From Microcaldota archaeon (GTDB taxonomy: Archaea; Micrarchaeota; Micrarchaeia; Micrarchaeales; Micrarchaeaceae), in the NCBI GenBank assembly GCA_021792395.1, contig JAJYUR010000008.1, positions 1 to 46,166 of the forward strand: DNA of 46,166 nucleotides. Reading direction: 5' to 3'. Below are positions 31,808 to 41,042 of this stretch, one piece after another. Positions within the stretch are counted from its first letter, which is position 1. Each line of letters starts with the position of its first letter. The notes beneath the pieces are model-generated. The model searched no databases. It was not told where the DNA came from and saw nothing but the letters and a program-made list of their open reading frames with translations. The position numbers and the translations under genes are program-made.

Positions 31808-31977
31808 ACGCCATATCAAGGAGGGTACTCCGATACAAAAGGGCGATGAGGGAGAAGAAGCTTGCCAACGACCCCAACAACAAACGCGAGATAATAGTGA
31901 TAAAAGACAGCCCGAATTCGTGGCATATGGAATGGCTCGACGAATATCAGGAATGCAAGACCCATATTGGCGAATAA
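31804..31977 (+). CDS. Small basic protein, 57 aa
   Basis: Starting ATG 31804 in a four-base overlap (ATGA) with the RAM-like gene, this frame encodes a hydrophilic, Arg/Lys-rich protein (SRRVLRYKRAMREKK near the start) ending with a Trp/His-containing segment DSPNSWHMEWLDEYQEC. No family is recognised. The overlap and tight packing argue that it is real and coupled to the RAM-like protein. It ends five bases before the convergent dnaJ stop. Confidence 0.6.
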   Translation: MNAISRRVLRYKRAMREKKLANDPNNKREIIVIKDSPNSWHMEWLDEYQECKTHIGE

Positions 31978-31982
31978 TCCTT

Positions 31983-33101
31983 TCAGAATGTCCAGAATTT
32001 TTTCTTAGAATCTTTTTCCTCAGATTCGGCAAACCTTTTAATCAGCTCCTTCTGCTCTGCGGTGACGCGCTTTGGGAAATCGAAGTATATGGTGGTTATC
32101 TGGTCGCCGTATCCAGATCTATTGAAGTGCGGCATGCCCTTTCCTTTCAGCGTTATTGCAGTGCCGTTCTGCATACCGGCTTCTATGTCAATCTCATTTT
32201 TACCGTATAATGTTCCTATAGTCACCTTCCCTCCGAGTATAGAATAATAGAAGGGCATATGCAGCTCTGAATACAAGCTGTCTCCGTCTCTCTCGAATCG
32301 CTTGTCTTTTTGCACTGTTATGTCCACATAAAGGTTGCCCATACCTCCGTTCGCATAGTCTCCCATCCCTTTTACTCTAAGGCGCATCCCGCTGTCTACA
32401 CCTTTTGGTATGTTTATGTCTACTTTTTCATGAGCCTGCTGGGTACCCGTCCCATTACAATATCTGCAGGCTTTTTCGGGAACAGTGCCGGAGCCGCCGC
32501 ATCTTGGGCATATGGTAATAGTCTGCATTACGCCAAAAGGCGTGCGCTGCGTAGCGCGCACTTGACCTGTTCCGTTGCACTGGCTGCACCTGATGACTTT
32601 CGAGCCTTCCGCACCTGTGCCGCTGCAATGCTCGCATGCTTTGATGTGATTCAATTCTATCTTTTTTACCGTACCGCTTGCAGCCTCTTCCAATGTCAGA
32701 CTTACCCTTGCAAGTATATCTCCGCCGGATTCCTGCCTCTGCCTTCTCCCCTGTGAACCAAAAAGATTATCGAATAGGTCATCGGTGCTCCCGAATCCGC
32801 CTACATTGAAATTAAAGCCCATATCCCTGAATATCTGGTCGAAATCGAATCCTCTGAATATATCCTGCTCGCTATAATGCTGGTTGAATTGCTCTGGACC
32901 ATACGCATCGTACTGCTTGCGCTTCTGCGGATCGCTAAGCACTGCATAGGCTTCATTTATTTCCTTGAACTTCTCCTCTGCGTCTGGGCTCTTGTTCCTA
33001 TCCGGATGGTACTGCATAGCTAACTTCCTGAACGCCTGCTTTATTTCGTCCTCTGATGAAGTCTTGCTTATGCCAAGCACTTGATAGTAATCCCTAGCCA
33101 T
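31983..33101 (-). CDS. dnaJ: Chaperone DnaJ (Hsp40)
   Basis: DnaJ delivers unfolded clients to DnaK and stimulates its ATPase. The J domain has HPD (about 32-34). A Gly/Phe-rich linker follows ([19 protein letters not shown]), then four CxxCxGxG zinc repeats ([32 protein letters not shown]) and the two C-terminal substrate domains. At 372 residues it is a full type I DnaJ. It is the last gene of the unit; a 58-base gap with a possible TATA (AATATAAAG) separates it from dnaK. Confidence 0.97.
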   Translation of the reverse strand: MARDYYQVLGISKTSSEDEIKQAFRKLAMQYHPDRNKSPDAEEKFKEINEAYAVLSDPQKRKQYDAYGPEQFNQHYSEQDIFRGFDFDQIFRDMGFNFNVGGFGSTDDLFDNLFGSQGRRQRQESGGDILARVSLTLEEAASGTVKKIELNHIKACEHCSGTGAEGSKVIRCSQCNGTGQVRATQRTPFGVMQTITICPRCGGSGTVPEKACRYCNGTGTQQAHEKVDINIPKGVDSGMRLRVKGMGDYANGGMGNLYVDITVQKDKRFERDGDSLYSELHMPFYYSILGGKVTIGTLYGKNEIDIEAGMQNGTAITLKGKGMPHFNRSGYGDQITTIYFDFPKRVTAEQKELIKRFAESEEKDSKKKFWTF

Positions 33102-33159
33102 TCAATCATTTCAACCTTTATATTCATACAGATGTGTGACATCCTTCCGTGCACTGATT

Positions 33160-35007
33160 TTACTTTTCCACCTTGAAATCTGTATCTGCAGTCGAATCCC
33201 CATCGCCATGGTCTTTTCCAGAATCATTGCCAGGGGCACCTGGTGCACCCTGCTGTGCACCTTCAGCGCCCTTGTAGAGATCCGATCCTATGTCTCCAAG
33301 GACTTTCTGCAGCGCGGCCATCGCGTTTTTTATGGAGTCGTAATCTTCCTTCTTTATGGCGTCCTGAAGTTCTGATTTGGCAGTATTGATCTTTTCTGCA
33401 TCCTCTTTCTTTATTTTATCTTTGTATTCTTCCAGCATGTGATCGGCAGTATACACCATCGATTCTGCATTGTTTTTAGACTCTATTTGTTCGCGCAGCT
33501 TCTTGTCCTGCTCTTCGTACATCTTGGCGTCTTCCATCTTCTTCTCTATGTCTTCCTTGTTCATCTTATGAGGTGCGACTATATCCATGCTCTGGCTCTT
33601 TCCGCTCGCTTTGTCTTTAGCTGTAACATGCAATATCCCGTTGGAATCTATATCGAACGTGACCTCTACCTGCGGTATGCCCCTCTTAGCTGGAGGTATG
33701 CCGGTAAGCGTGAATTTGCCCAGGTCTATGTTATCCTTGGCCAACGTCCTTTCACCCTGCACCACATGTATATCAACGCTTGGCTGGAAATCTTCTGCCG
33801 TTGTGAATACCTGGGATTTTTTCACTGGTATTGTAGTATTGCGCTCTATTATCGTAGTTGCAACTCCGCCGAGCGTCTCAATGCTCAGCGTCAATGGCGT
33901 GACATCAAGCAGGAGTATGTCCTTTACCTCTCCTGTCATCACGCCAGCCTGTATGGCTGCACCTAGCGCTACGGCTTCCATCGGATCCACGCCTCGTTCT
34001 ATTTTCTTTACTAAAAGCTGCTCCAGATAGCGCTGCACTATTGGCATCCTTGTAGGCCCGCCTACCAGTATGATCTTGTCTATTTGTGAAGGTTCTAGTT
34101 TTGCGTCCTTTAAGGCCTGCATCACAGGCTTTGCAGATTTTTCAATTATAGGTATGACAAGGCTTTCCAGCTTAGCTCTAGTGAATGAGTATGTAAAGTT
34201 TATCGGCTGCCCGTTCTTCTGACCTAAAAATGGAAGGTTTATCTCAGATGTTAATGCAGTAGAAAGCTCTATTTTTGCCTTTTCTCCTGCTTCCCTAAGC
34301 CTTTGTACAGCCTGAGAATCCTTGGATACATCTACCCCAGCAGTCTTCTTTACCTCGTCCAGAAGGAATGTAAGTATTGCATTGTCCATGTCCGTGCCTC
34401 CAAGCTGAGTATCGCCGCTTGTGGCTTTTACCTCAAATACACCCTTGCCGAATTCCATTATGGTTACATCTAATGTTCCGCCGCCAAGGTCATATACGAG
34501 TATCTTCATCTCCCTGTCTGCCTTGTCCAAGCCGTAAGCAAGGCATGCAGCAGTAGGCTCGTTGACCAATCTCACTACCTCCAGCCCTGCTATCTCTCCT
34601 GCATCCTTTGTTGCCTGTCGCTGATTGTCATTAAAGTATGCTGGCACTGTTATCACAGCCTTCTTGACCTCTTCGCCTAAGAAGGCTTCGGCGTCCTTCT
34701 TTATCTTCTGCAGCAGCATAGCAGAAAGCTCCTGTGGTTTGTACTCTTTTCCAAGCACCTTGTAAATGAAATCAGAACCCATCTTTCTTTTGAATGCAAA
34801 TACTGTGCCGTCAGGGTTTGCAACAGCTTGCCTTCTTGCAGGCTCGCCTACGAACCTCTGCCCGTCTTTCGTAAATGCAACGTAGCTTGGAAATGCCTTT
34901 CCGTATAGTGATGTTCCTTCACTGCTGGGTATTATTACCGGCCTTCCGCCTTCCAATACTGCAGCCGCTGAATTTGATGTTCCCAGATCTATTCCAATTA
35001 TTTTCAT
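33160..35007 (-). CDS. dnaK: Chaperone DnaK (Hsp70)
   Basis: The ATPase domain (about 1-360) has [27 protein letters not shown] and DLGGGTLDV. The substrate domain (about 370-490) has [14 protein letters not shown], and a helical lid follows. The C-terminal tail is Gly/Asp-rich, with no EEVD. At 615 residues it is normal. Hsp70 systems of archaea were acquired from bacteria, and the GrpE-DnaK-DnaJ order here is bacterial-like. It lies 21 bases after grpE. Confidence 0.97.
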   Translation of the reverse strand: MKIIGIDLGTSNSAAAVLEGGRPVIIPSSEGTSLYGKAFPSYVAFTKDGQRFVGEPARRQAVANPDGTVFAFKRKMGSDFIYKVLGKEYKPQELSAMLLQKIKKDAEAFLGEEVKKAVITVPAYFNDNQRQATKDAGEIAGLEVVRLVNEPTAACLAYGLDKADREMKILVYDLGGGTLDVTIMEFGKGVFEVKATSGDTQLGGTDMDNAILTFLLDEVKKTAGVDVSKDSQAVQRLREAGEKAKIELSTALTSEINLPFLGQKNGQPINFTYSFTRAKLESLVIPIIEKSAKPVMQALKDAKLEPSQIDKIILVGGPTRMPIVQRYLEQLLVKKIERGVDPMEAVALGAAIQAGVMTGEVKDILLLDVTPLTLSIETLGGVATTIIERNTTIPVKKSQVFTTAEDFQPSVDIHVVQGERTLAKDNIDLGKFTLTGIPPAKRGIPQVEVTFDIDSNGILHVTAKDKASGKSQSMDIVAPHKMNKEDIEKKMEDAKMYEEQDKKLREQIESKNNAESMVYTADHMLEEYKDKIKKEDAEKINTAKSELQDAIKKEDYDSIKNAMAALQKVLGDIGSDLYKGAEGAQQGAPGAPGNDSGKDHGDGDSTADTDFKVEK

Positions 35008-35028
35008 TTTCTCACCAATTTAATACCA

Positions 35029-35634
35029 TTATTCATTATCTTCTTCTTTTTGCGCGACATCCTGTTTTTTGTCTTCATGGCCATTTTTGCGGCCTGCAAT
35101 TATTACTGCAGATGGCCTTAACATTATGTCCATGAACTTATAGCCTTTCCTTATAACCTCCAATATCGTACCTTCCTTTTCGTCGCTCTCTTTTACTAGC
35201 ACAGTTTCATGCAAGTACGGATCGTATATGCCTTTTGCTTCGATTACGCTCAAGCCGAAACCGCTAAGCAATTCAATAAAATTGGCATATATCATCTCTA
35301 TTCCTTTCGCAAGGTTCTTGTCCAAAGACTGAGACGAGGATATCAATGCCAATTCAAATTCATCAATTACCGGCAATAACCCTTTTAATAGTTCCGCTTT
35401 TCCGCTGTTTCTTGAGCTATCAATTTCGTTTTTAGACCTCCGCTTGTAGTTTTCGAACTCCGCAGCCAAACGCAGCAACTTTTCTTTAATATCCGCACAA
35501 CCTTCGGTATCGTCGTTTTTTTCCTGCACATTTAGTTTTCCCTCTGGTTCTTTTTCAGCTTCTTTGACGATGCTTTCGTCTGCAGCCTTTTTTTCATCTT
35601 TTTTATCTTTCATGTTGTGTTTATCTTCAGACAT
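35029..35634 (-). CDS. grpE: Nucleotide exchange factor GrpE
   Basis: GrpE releases ADP from DnaK. After a long, charged N-terminal tail (about 1-50), the coiled-coil AAEFENYKRRSKNEID and the beta-domain with GIYDPYLHETVLVKESDE, GTILEVIRKGYKFMD and LRPSAVIIAG are typical. At 201 residues it is normal. It starts four bases after the stop of the winged-helix regulator, so it is probably co-expressed with it. Confidence 0.95.
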   Translation of the reverse strand: MSEDKHNMKDKKDEKKAADESIVKEAEKEPEGKLNVQEKNDDTEGCADIKEKLLRLAAEFENYKRRSKNEIDSSRNSGKAELLKGLLPVIDEFELALISSSQSLDKNLAKGIEMIYANFIELLSGFGLSVIEAKGIYDPYLHETVLVKESDEKEGTILEVIRKGYKFMDIMLRPSAVIIAGRKNGHEDKKQDVAQKEEDNE

Positions 35635-35638
35635 GACT

Positions 35639-36055
35639 TCACCTAATCTTTACATTCCTACCTTTCTGGTTCATGAGCTTGTCAAATTCTTTAGCAGCTG
35701 CAAGCATCTTCATCATCTCCCTGTTTAAGTCATACTCAATTTCTTCTATAGCCTTTGACATTTCCGTGGCTCTGAGGTAATATTTTCTTCCCTTCTTAAC
35801 TATCAGTCCGGAATCGATGAGCCTGTTGAGGTGGTATATCACAGTACTTCTAGCTATCTCGGGCTTTATTTTTATCGCACTGCTAGGTATGCCTAGATTC
35901 TTCTTTGCGGCATATGCAAACCTGATAAGTATCTGTTCTTCTATACCTGTCTCTTCATCGTTGGATAGACCAAATGCGTAGCAGAACCACCTTATTAGTT
36001 CCGCAGGGTTTTTTGAACTTGGCCTTTCAACTGAGCGGATTACAATGCTTTTCAT
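35639..36055 (-). CDS. Winged-helix transcriptional regulator of the heat-shock island
   Basis: The central winged helix (about 40-97) with ARSTVIYHLNRLIDSGLIVKKGRKYYLR is ArsR/MarR-like. It has a helical N-terminal region (AELIRWFCYAFGL) and a C-terminal dimerisation-like helix (about 98-130). It is the first gene of the grpE-dnaK-dnaJ unit. Its neighbour across the divergent promoter is hsp20, and inverted repeats lie between. It is therefore a good candidate for a local heat-shock repressor, similar in logic to archaeal Phr or HSR1 (inference). Confidence 0.8.
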   Translation of the reverse strand: MKSIVIRSVERPSSKNPAELIRWFCYAFGLSNDEETGIEEQILIRFAYAAKKNLGIPSSAIKIKPEIARSTVIYHLNRLIDSGLIVKKGRKYYLRATEMSKAIEEIEYDLNREMMKMLAAAKEFDKLMNQKGRNVKIR

Positions 36056-36080
36056 ACATTGTATATTTATGCTGCGAAAT

Positions 36081-36104
36081 GTTTAAATATTTATCTTTTT
36101 AAAC
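36081..36104. promoter_or_regulatory. Inverted repeat over the leftward heat-shock promoter
   Basis: GTTTAAA-N10-TTTAAAC lies 26-49 bases before the winged-helix gene start and covers the likely TATA box (TTTAAATATT region). It resembles the repeat at 7411-7434. Confidence 0.45.
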
Positions 36105-36116
36105 AATATATTATTG

Positions 36117-36141
36117 ATATGTCAAATAAATATTGACATAT
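36117..36141. promoter_or_regulatory. Inverted repeat over the hsp20 promoter (candidate operator)
   Basis: ATATGTCAA-N7-TTGACATAT is a perfect nine-base inverted repeat. Its spacer, ATAAATA, is probably the hsp20 TATA box, so a dimeric regulator bound here would block TBP. It ends 16 bases before ATG 36158; AAGGTGG at 36147-36153 is the hsp20 ribosome site. Confidence 0.55.
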
Positions 36142-36157
36142 TACAAAAGGTGGTTTT

Positions 36158-36646
36158 ATGGATGAAAGAAAAAACAGTAGGAAGGGACCCATAAAGAGCA
36201 GAAACAGTATAGAGGAAGAGTACGATCCATTTGACATTGCCCCGGAAACCGATAGCTTTTTTAGATCGGTAATAAAAGCCATGCATCCATCGAGGTTCAT
36301 AGACCAGATAGCAGATAGCAGCATGCGGATACCTGACACGGATATAATAGACAACGGGGACTCGTTCAGCATAAAGATAGATATGCCAGGAATTGACAAA
36401 AAGGATATAAAATTGAAGGTTACGGAAGACAGGATAATGGTTAAGGCCGAGAAGAGCAATGAGAGGGAAAGAAGCGCAGAGGGAATCTATGCGAAGGAGA
36501 GGTCTTCGCTAGGCTATTACAGGACCATAAGGTTTCCAGAACGGGTTAAAGCAGATACGGCAAAAGCCAAACTTGAAAAAGGCACACTTAGCATAGATGT
36601 AGATAAAACGGAAAAGGCAAGAGGCAGGGAGATAAAGGTGGATTAG
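36158..36646 (+). CDS. hsp20: Small heat-shock protein (Hsp20/alpha-crystallin)
   Basis: This ATP-independent holdase has a variable N-terminal arm (about 1-65). The alpha-crystallin domain spans about 65-155, with FSIKIDMPGIDKKDIKLKV, a positively charged YRTIRFPE loop and the end motif AKLEKGTLSIDVDK. At 162 residues it is normal. It is divergent from the winged-helix-grpE-dnaK-dnaJ unit and shares the regulatory region between them, so it probably belongs to the same heat-shock regulon. Confidence 0.93.
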   Translation: MDERKNSRKGPIKSRNSIEEEYDPFDIAPETDSFFRSVIKAMHPSRFIDQIADSSMRIPDTDIIDNGDSFSIKIDMPGIDKKDIKLKVTEDRIMVKAEKSNERERSAEGIYAKERSSLGYYRTIRFPERVKADTAKAKLEKGTLSIDVDKTEKARGREIKVD

Positions 36647-36657
36647 CCTATTTGGCT

Positions 36658-36858
36658 TCACACCTTTAGTTTCCTGTTTCGCCTATAAATCTCATCAATC
36701 AGAATCTTTTGCCTCTTGCTCCATTCCTTGTTATTTGTGCGTTTAAGCCACGCTACATGTAATTCAACAAATTTGAGATTATCTTCAAAATTGCGTTGTT
36801 TATCTTTTTTTAACTGTTTTCTTAGTTTTTTTGCATTCCATCTAATCAAGGCCGCCAC
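36658..36858 (-). CDS. Small basic protein downstream of nucleotidyltransferase
   Basis: A Lys/Arg-rich, helical protein of 66 residues from GTG 36858, or 63 from TTG 36849, which has GGTGG five bases upstream. No family is recognised. It overlaps the nucleotidyltransferase gene and is translated after it. Pairing of a nucleotidyltransferase with a small partner is typical of toxin-antitoxin or abortive infection modules, but roles cannot be assigned. AT-rich codons set it apart from most neighbours. Confidence 0.6.
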   Translation of the reverse strand: MAALIRWNAKKLRKQLKKDKQRNFEDNLKFVELHVAWLKRTNNKEWSKRQKILIDEIYRRNRKLKV

Positions 36859-37453
36859 CGATTACAGTTTTAACAACATCTTTTTTAATTCCTAATAACT
36901 TAATGAATTCATTTAGCAGTTTTTTATCAAGATGCTCTTCGAATACGCCATAAAGATGTTTAGCGTCAAGGTAATCTTTTTCACTTCCTAATTCCAGTTT
37001 ATAAGCTATTTGAAGTTCTATGGGCGATATTAATATTTGATATTTTTTGTTTAAAAGCACTTTCAAAGAATTATCCATGCTATAAAAGTCGGTGTTTCTT
37101 TTAGCAAACTTTATTTCGAAATTAGGCTCCATTGTATTATTTTCCGCAAATCTTATCGATGATCCTTCGTTCAATATATAGCTTGCATCCTCAGCGTTTT
37201 CGGCATTTATACAGTAAAAACCTGCTTTATTAGCAGAATCAAACAATGATTTGAGGCTTTTTATTCCGATTTTTTCGATAAGCAAATCTATATCTTCAGT
37301 GTTTCTGCTTCTTCCAAAAAGTATTGCCAGATAACCGCTTACAATAACATACCTAAATTTTATCAGCTTAGTAAATTTTACAACAAGCTTATCTAGCAGT
37401 GTAAATTCTTTGTCTGAAAATAGTATTTTGCCTTTCTTAAAAATAAAGTCCAT
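36842..37453 (-). CDS. Nucleotidyltransferase-like protein (AbiEii/MNT-type)
   Basis: The polymerase-beta-like signature SGYLAILFGRSRNTEDIDLLI has the Gly-containing loop and the DxD metal pair (about 39-59). Later parts, LLNKKYQILISPIELQIAYKL and SEKDYLDAKHLY (about 132-170), resemble AbiEii and DUF6036-type nucleotidyltransferases. Such proteins act as toxins or antitoxins in two-gene systems that modify tRNA or partner proteins. It is AT-rich, and the gene pair lies between the heat-shock island and the pilin operon, consistent with a mobile cassette (inference). Confidence 0.75.
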   Translation of the reverse strand: MDFIFKKGKILFSDKEFTLLDKLVVKFTKLIKFRYVIVSGYLAILFGRSRNTEDIDLLIEKIGIKSLKSLFDSANKAGFYCINAENAEDASYILNEGSSIRFAENNTMEPNFEIKFAKRNTDFYSMDNSLKVLLNKKYQILISPIELQIAYKLELGSEKDYLDAKHLYGVFEEHLDKKLLNEFIKLLGIKKDVVKTVIGGGLD

Positions 37454-37679
37454 TGTACCTATAGTATATCCAACCTTAATTATAAAAATTATAATGTATT
37501 TGGACCATGGTATAATAAATATTGATTTTGTCTTTGTACTGCAGCAATTTCAGCTTTTCAAGCACTAAGCACTAGCATATTTCGCGTTATCGATATTTTT
37601 GATTTTATATGCCTTGTTTTGCAGAATCGCATAAAGGTAGATTTATTAATAATTATTTGCCAAGCTTAATAGGATAATA
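37454..37679 (+). promoter_or_regulatory. Promoter region of the pilin-LamG operon
   Basis: Between the nucleotidyltransferase gene and the first pilin gene lies 226 bases without a gene. ATTTATTAATAA at 37641-37652 is a TATA box about 30 bases before ATG 37680. An AAGCACT repeat (two copies near 37559-37572) is also visible. No terminator or RNA gene is seen. Confidence 0.5.
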
Positions 37680-40487
37680 ATGCAGGAAGGCAACAAAAAG
37701 GCGCAGATAGCACTTGAGTTTTTAATAGTCTATTCGATAGTGCTTGTTATATTCTTAGTGATATTTGCCATAATAGCCAATCAAAGGGCTGCTACGCTAG
37801 GAAGCCAAGAATATGCTTCGCTGCAACTCGTAACCGAGGATATATCAAGCTATATAAATCAGGCATTGACAGCAGGAAATGGGTATTCTGCAATAGTCCA
37901 GCTGCCAGTTACTGCATCTGTTTCGCCTTATTACCTGTATATGAGCAGCGACGGGGCAATACTTGCGAATTCTACAATAGGTACGACATTGATTTCAGGC
38001 ACATCATATAGTAACTCAAGAAACCTGATAATAAACGGATCCCTTGTCGGCTCATACGGAGGGGTAAATCTTTATAGCATTCCAACATATACAGGGACAA
38101 TCCAACTGACAAATGTCAATGGCGAGATATATGTTGATGAGGTGCCTCCATCGATATTGAGCCTGGAAGGCGTGCCGAAGCAGTCGCAGATAGCGAATTC
38201 CAAAGCGGCAAATTTCAGCACCTATAGCCAGATCAACCTAGGAAGCAGCAGTGCATTGAACGTTGGGTCTGAGACTACCATTGCTATGTGGATCAGATTC
38301 AAAAATTTCACTCCGCCATCAGCTTGGGACATCCTTTCAAGCACAGGCAGTACTTGCACTAACGGCTATCAGGTATGGGCGACAACTTCATCTGGATTCG
38401 GATTCGGTGCATGCAATAACGCTGCCGATATTCGAAGCGCTACGCCGTATATACCTGGAAAATGGTACTTCATTGTTGGAAGGGCTAATTCCACGGATAT
38501 TTCATTATTTATAAATGGTAAAAGTTTGACTCCAACAGCCACTACAACATTTAACACTATCGGACCATGGATATTGGGCATTGGCCCGATAGGAGTTGGC
38601 GTAGCTGAGAGCTTTAATGGAACAATTGCGAACGTTCAGATTTATAATGCACCACTTTCGGCAAACCAGATTCTTCAAATGTATAATAATGGGATAGGCA
38701 GCAGCCCGGTAAACGCAACGTATCTCGCAGGATGGTGGCCTTTGGATGGGAACACAAATGATTACTCAGGATATGGAAGTTATGGAACACCATATAACAT
38801 AACTTATCAGGGCGTGGCAGAGATAAGTTCGTTGGTACTCGGCACCTCGGGCAACTATATTTCAAATGCACCAGTAGGATATGTTTCTTTATATGGCCAA
38901 TTGGGCAACAGTACCAAAAACTTCATAACAAAGTATGCCAATGCAAGCGGAATTCAAAAGCTATTTGTAACTGCAAATTCAAGCATTGGGCCCGATACGT
39001 TGACTACTGATCTTTTCAATGGAAATTTGTCTACATTTAAGAACCTTGTTGGATGGTGGCCTCTTAACATAGGTTATGGCAATAAAGCATATGACTTGAG
39101 TGGTAATGGGAATACCGGTAGCTTTTCGAATCCAGAATGGACCCCAGCAGCTAATAATGGCACGAATTTCATTTCTGCCCAATTCCCAGGGGATACCGCA
39201 GGAGCCTCTGCAAATGCCATAGAAAATGGATTTGTAACGATAAAACCGTCTTCCTCACTGCAAAACATAGAGAGGAATGGCACTTTCACGGTTACTGCAT
39301 GGATATATTACAAAGGACCCACAAGCAACCATATGCAGGGCATATTCGGCGACCTGCCGAATTCCTTTTCTGGACAGGGGTTCCAACTTGAGGGATGGGG
39401 GAGCGGCAATGTCTTGTACATTAACAATTATTACCTGGCATGGCCATCTGGAAGCAATAGCCAGTTCCCAAAAGATAGGTGGGAGATGATAACTGCACAA
39501 TACAACGGATTCACAGGCACAACAAACGTTTATTTGAACAACAAACTGTTTGCTTCTGGAACATTGCCACCTAGTTTAGGTTTGCTGCAAACCATCCCAT
39601 ACTACATAGGTAATGATGCTTGGCAGGCAGGTGGATATGACAGTTTCAATGGATCAATATCGAATGTGCAATTGTACGCGTCGTTCTTGACGCCAACTCA
39701 GATAAACGGTTTATATTCACAAGGCATAACATCAACACCAATCGGCAACTCCAGACTTTTAGGGTGGTGGCCTTTGGATGGAAATGCAAATGACTATTCC
39801 GGAAACAACAACAATGGCACATTGAATTATAACGTGAGCTTCATAGACAAAATATCTTATGATAATATCAGCAATAATAATGTCGCATTTATAAATGGCA
39901 ATCAGAACGGCATTAATATACCCCAAACAAGCTCCATAAACAATGCATGGGATGGAGGCAATTGGACAATAGTTAGCTGGATTAAAGAAACCGCCCCGGT
40001 AACCGCTGGAACAGGCAGATCGCTTATACAGGAGACGGCAGGCTGCACGTCAGGATTATGGCTTACTGCTGGAAGCAGTCCATCAACATATGCTATACAG
40101 ACAATAGAATGGAATTCTCCATCGCCCACTTGTGCAAGCGGTGCAGGAAATCAAGCAGTTTCATCGCCGGATATACCTATCAATACATGGGTGATGGTAA
40201 CCTCTGTCTTCCATTACAATCCGACAGGAACCAGTTGGATTGCTGCGTGCTATGATGGAATATGCAATAATCAAACATGGACGCTAGGAGCACCTGCAGA
40301 CTATGCAACAGTAGGATATAGTTTTGTAATTGGAGGAAATTATTGTTGTGGTGGATCATATTTTACAGGAGAGATTAGCAATACCCAGCTTTATGATGCA
40401 GCGTTGACTATAACCCAGATAAAGCAGCTTTATGCACAGGGATTGCCTGCGCACCATACAGATAGCATACCATTTGGTGGCGGATGA
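37680..40487 (+). CDS. Giant type IV pilin-like protein with three LamG domains
   Basis: The N-terminus KKAQIALEFLIVYSIVLVIF is a class III (prepilin) signal: cleavage after Ala8 would leave Gln as +1 and Glu13 as +5, the canonical pilin pattern. A region of about 130 residues follows. Three LamG-like (concanavalin A-like) domains lie at about 176-337, 497-680 and 735-918, marked by TTIAMWIRF/FTVTAWIYY/WTIVSWIKE, internal ING/LNN turns and NVQ(I/L)Y endings. The linkers include GWWPLDGNTNDYSG and relatives. There are many N-glycosylation sequons and one Cys-rich patch. PibD-like processing would make it a surface-exposed pilus subunit or adhesin. It is the first of four genes; its stop overlaps the next start. 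Confidence 0.85.
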   Translation: MQEGNKKAQIALEFLIVYSIVLVIFLVIFAIIANQRAATLGSQEYASLQLVTEDISSYINQALTAGNGYSAIVQLPVTASVSPYYLYMSSDGAILANSTIGTTLISGTSYSNSRNLIINGSLVGSYGGVNLYSIPTYTGTIQLTNVNGEIYVDEVPPSILSLEGVPKQSQIANSKAANFSTYSQINLGSSSALNVGSETTIAMWIRFKNFTPPSAWDILSSTGSTCTNGYQVWATTSSGFGFGACNNAADIRSATPYIPGKWYFIVGRANSTDISLFINGKSLTPTATTTFNTIGPWILGIGPIGVGVAESFNGTIANVQIYNAPLSANQILQMYNNGIGSSPVNATYLAGWWPLDGNTNDYSGYGSYGTPYNITYQGVAEISSLVLGTSGNYISNAPVGYVSLYGQLGNSTKNFITKYANASGIQKLFVTANSSIGPDTLTTDLFNGNLSTFKNLVGWWPLNIGYGNKAYDLSGNGNTGSFSNPEWTPAANNGTNFISAQFPGDTAGASANAIENGFVTIKPSSSLQNIERNGTFTVTAWIYYKGPTSNHMQGIFGDLPNSFSGQGFQLEGWGSGNVLYINNYYLAWPSGSNSQFPKDRWEMITAQYNGFTGTTNVYLNNKLFASGTLPPSLGLLQTIPYYIGNDAWQAGGYDSFNGSISNVQLYASFLTPTQINGLYSQGITSTPIGNSRLLGWWPLDGNANDYSGNNNNGTLNYNVSFIDKISYDNISNNNVAFINGNQNGINIPQTSSINNAWDGGNWTIVSWIKETAPVTAGTGRSLIQETAGCTSGLWLTAGSSPSTYAIQTIEWNSPSPTCASGAGNQAVSSPDIPINTWVMVTSVFHYNPTGTSWIAACYDGICNNQTWTLGAPADYATVGYSFVIGGNYCCGGSYFTGEISNTQLYDAALTITQIKQLYAQGLPAHHTDSIPFGGG

Positions 40488-41038
40488 TGATAGCAAAAAG
40501 AAACTTTAAAGGGCAGTTCTGGAGCTTCGACGTAATATTCGCCATTGTCATCTTTACTGTTTCGCTCACGATACTGGCTTATACATGGTTCAACATAAAC
40601 AGTGAGCTTGCACTCGCATATGGCAATGGAGGTACTGTAATGGAATTGCAGGCACAGACGCTTGCACATACCTTATTGTCAACCGGATATCCGTCCAACT
40701 GGCAGTCATTAGTTAATACCACTAATACTTCCACATGGGGCAGCGTAAGCATAGGGCTGGTAAATAGGCAGGGCACTACAGCCATAGCACAAAACAAGCT
40801 TTATACCTTTATGGCTATGGAAAATCATAGCTATGAAGCCACTAAACAGGCTCTAGGAATAGGCTATGCATATTTTATAATAATATCAGGGAAAAACATA
40901 AATGTGACAATTGGGCACAACCCCTCGAAATATAGCGCATTGACTACCTTTGTAACAAAAGAGCAAGGGACACTTGGCAACCAGCCGGTAAACATACAGA
41001 TAGACGTATGGACCAACAAACCCATAGCGGTGAGTTAG
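40484..41038 (+). CDS. Minor pilin-like protein (no LamG)
   Basis: The N-terminus KRNFKGQFWSFDVIFAIVIFTVS resembles archaeal pilin-like proteins of the KGQ-F-S-D type. Cleavage after Gly10 would put Asp at +6 in place of Glu +5. The rest (about 40-184) is a small, glycosylatable beta-rich domain without recognised family. It is the shortest protein of the operon. Its ATG lies in an ATGATGA overlap with the previous gene stop, so expression is coupled. A role as minor pilin or initiator is inferred from the signal and from context. Confidence 0.78.
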   Translation: MMIAKRNFKGQFWSFDVIFAIVIFTVSLTILAYTWFNINSELALAYGNGGTVMELQAQTLAHTLLSTGYPSNWQSLVNTTNTSTWGSVSIGLVNRQGTTAIAQNKLYTFMAMENHSYEATKQALGIGYAYFIIISGKNINVTIGHNPSKYSALTTFVTKEQGTLGNQPVNIQIDVWTNKPIAVS

Positions 41039-41042
41039 TGAT

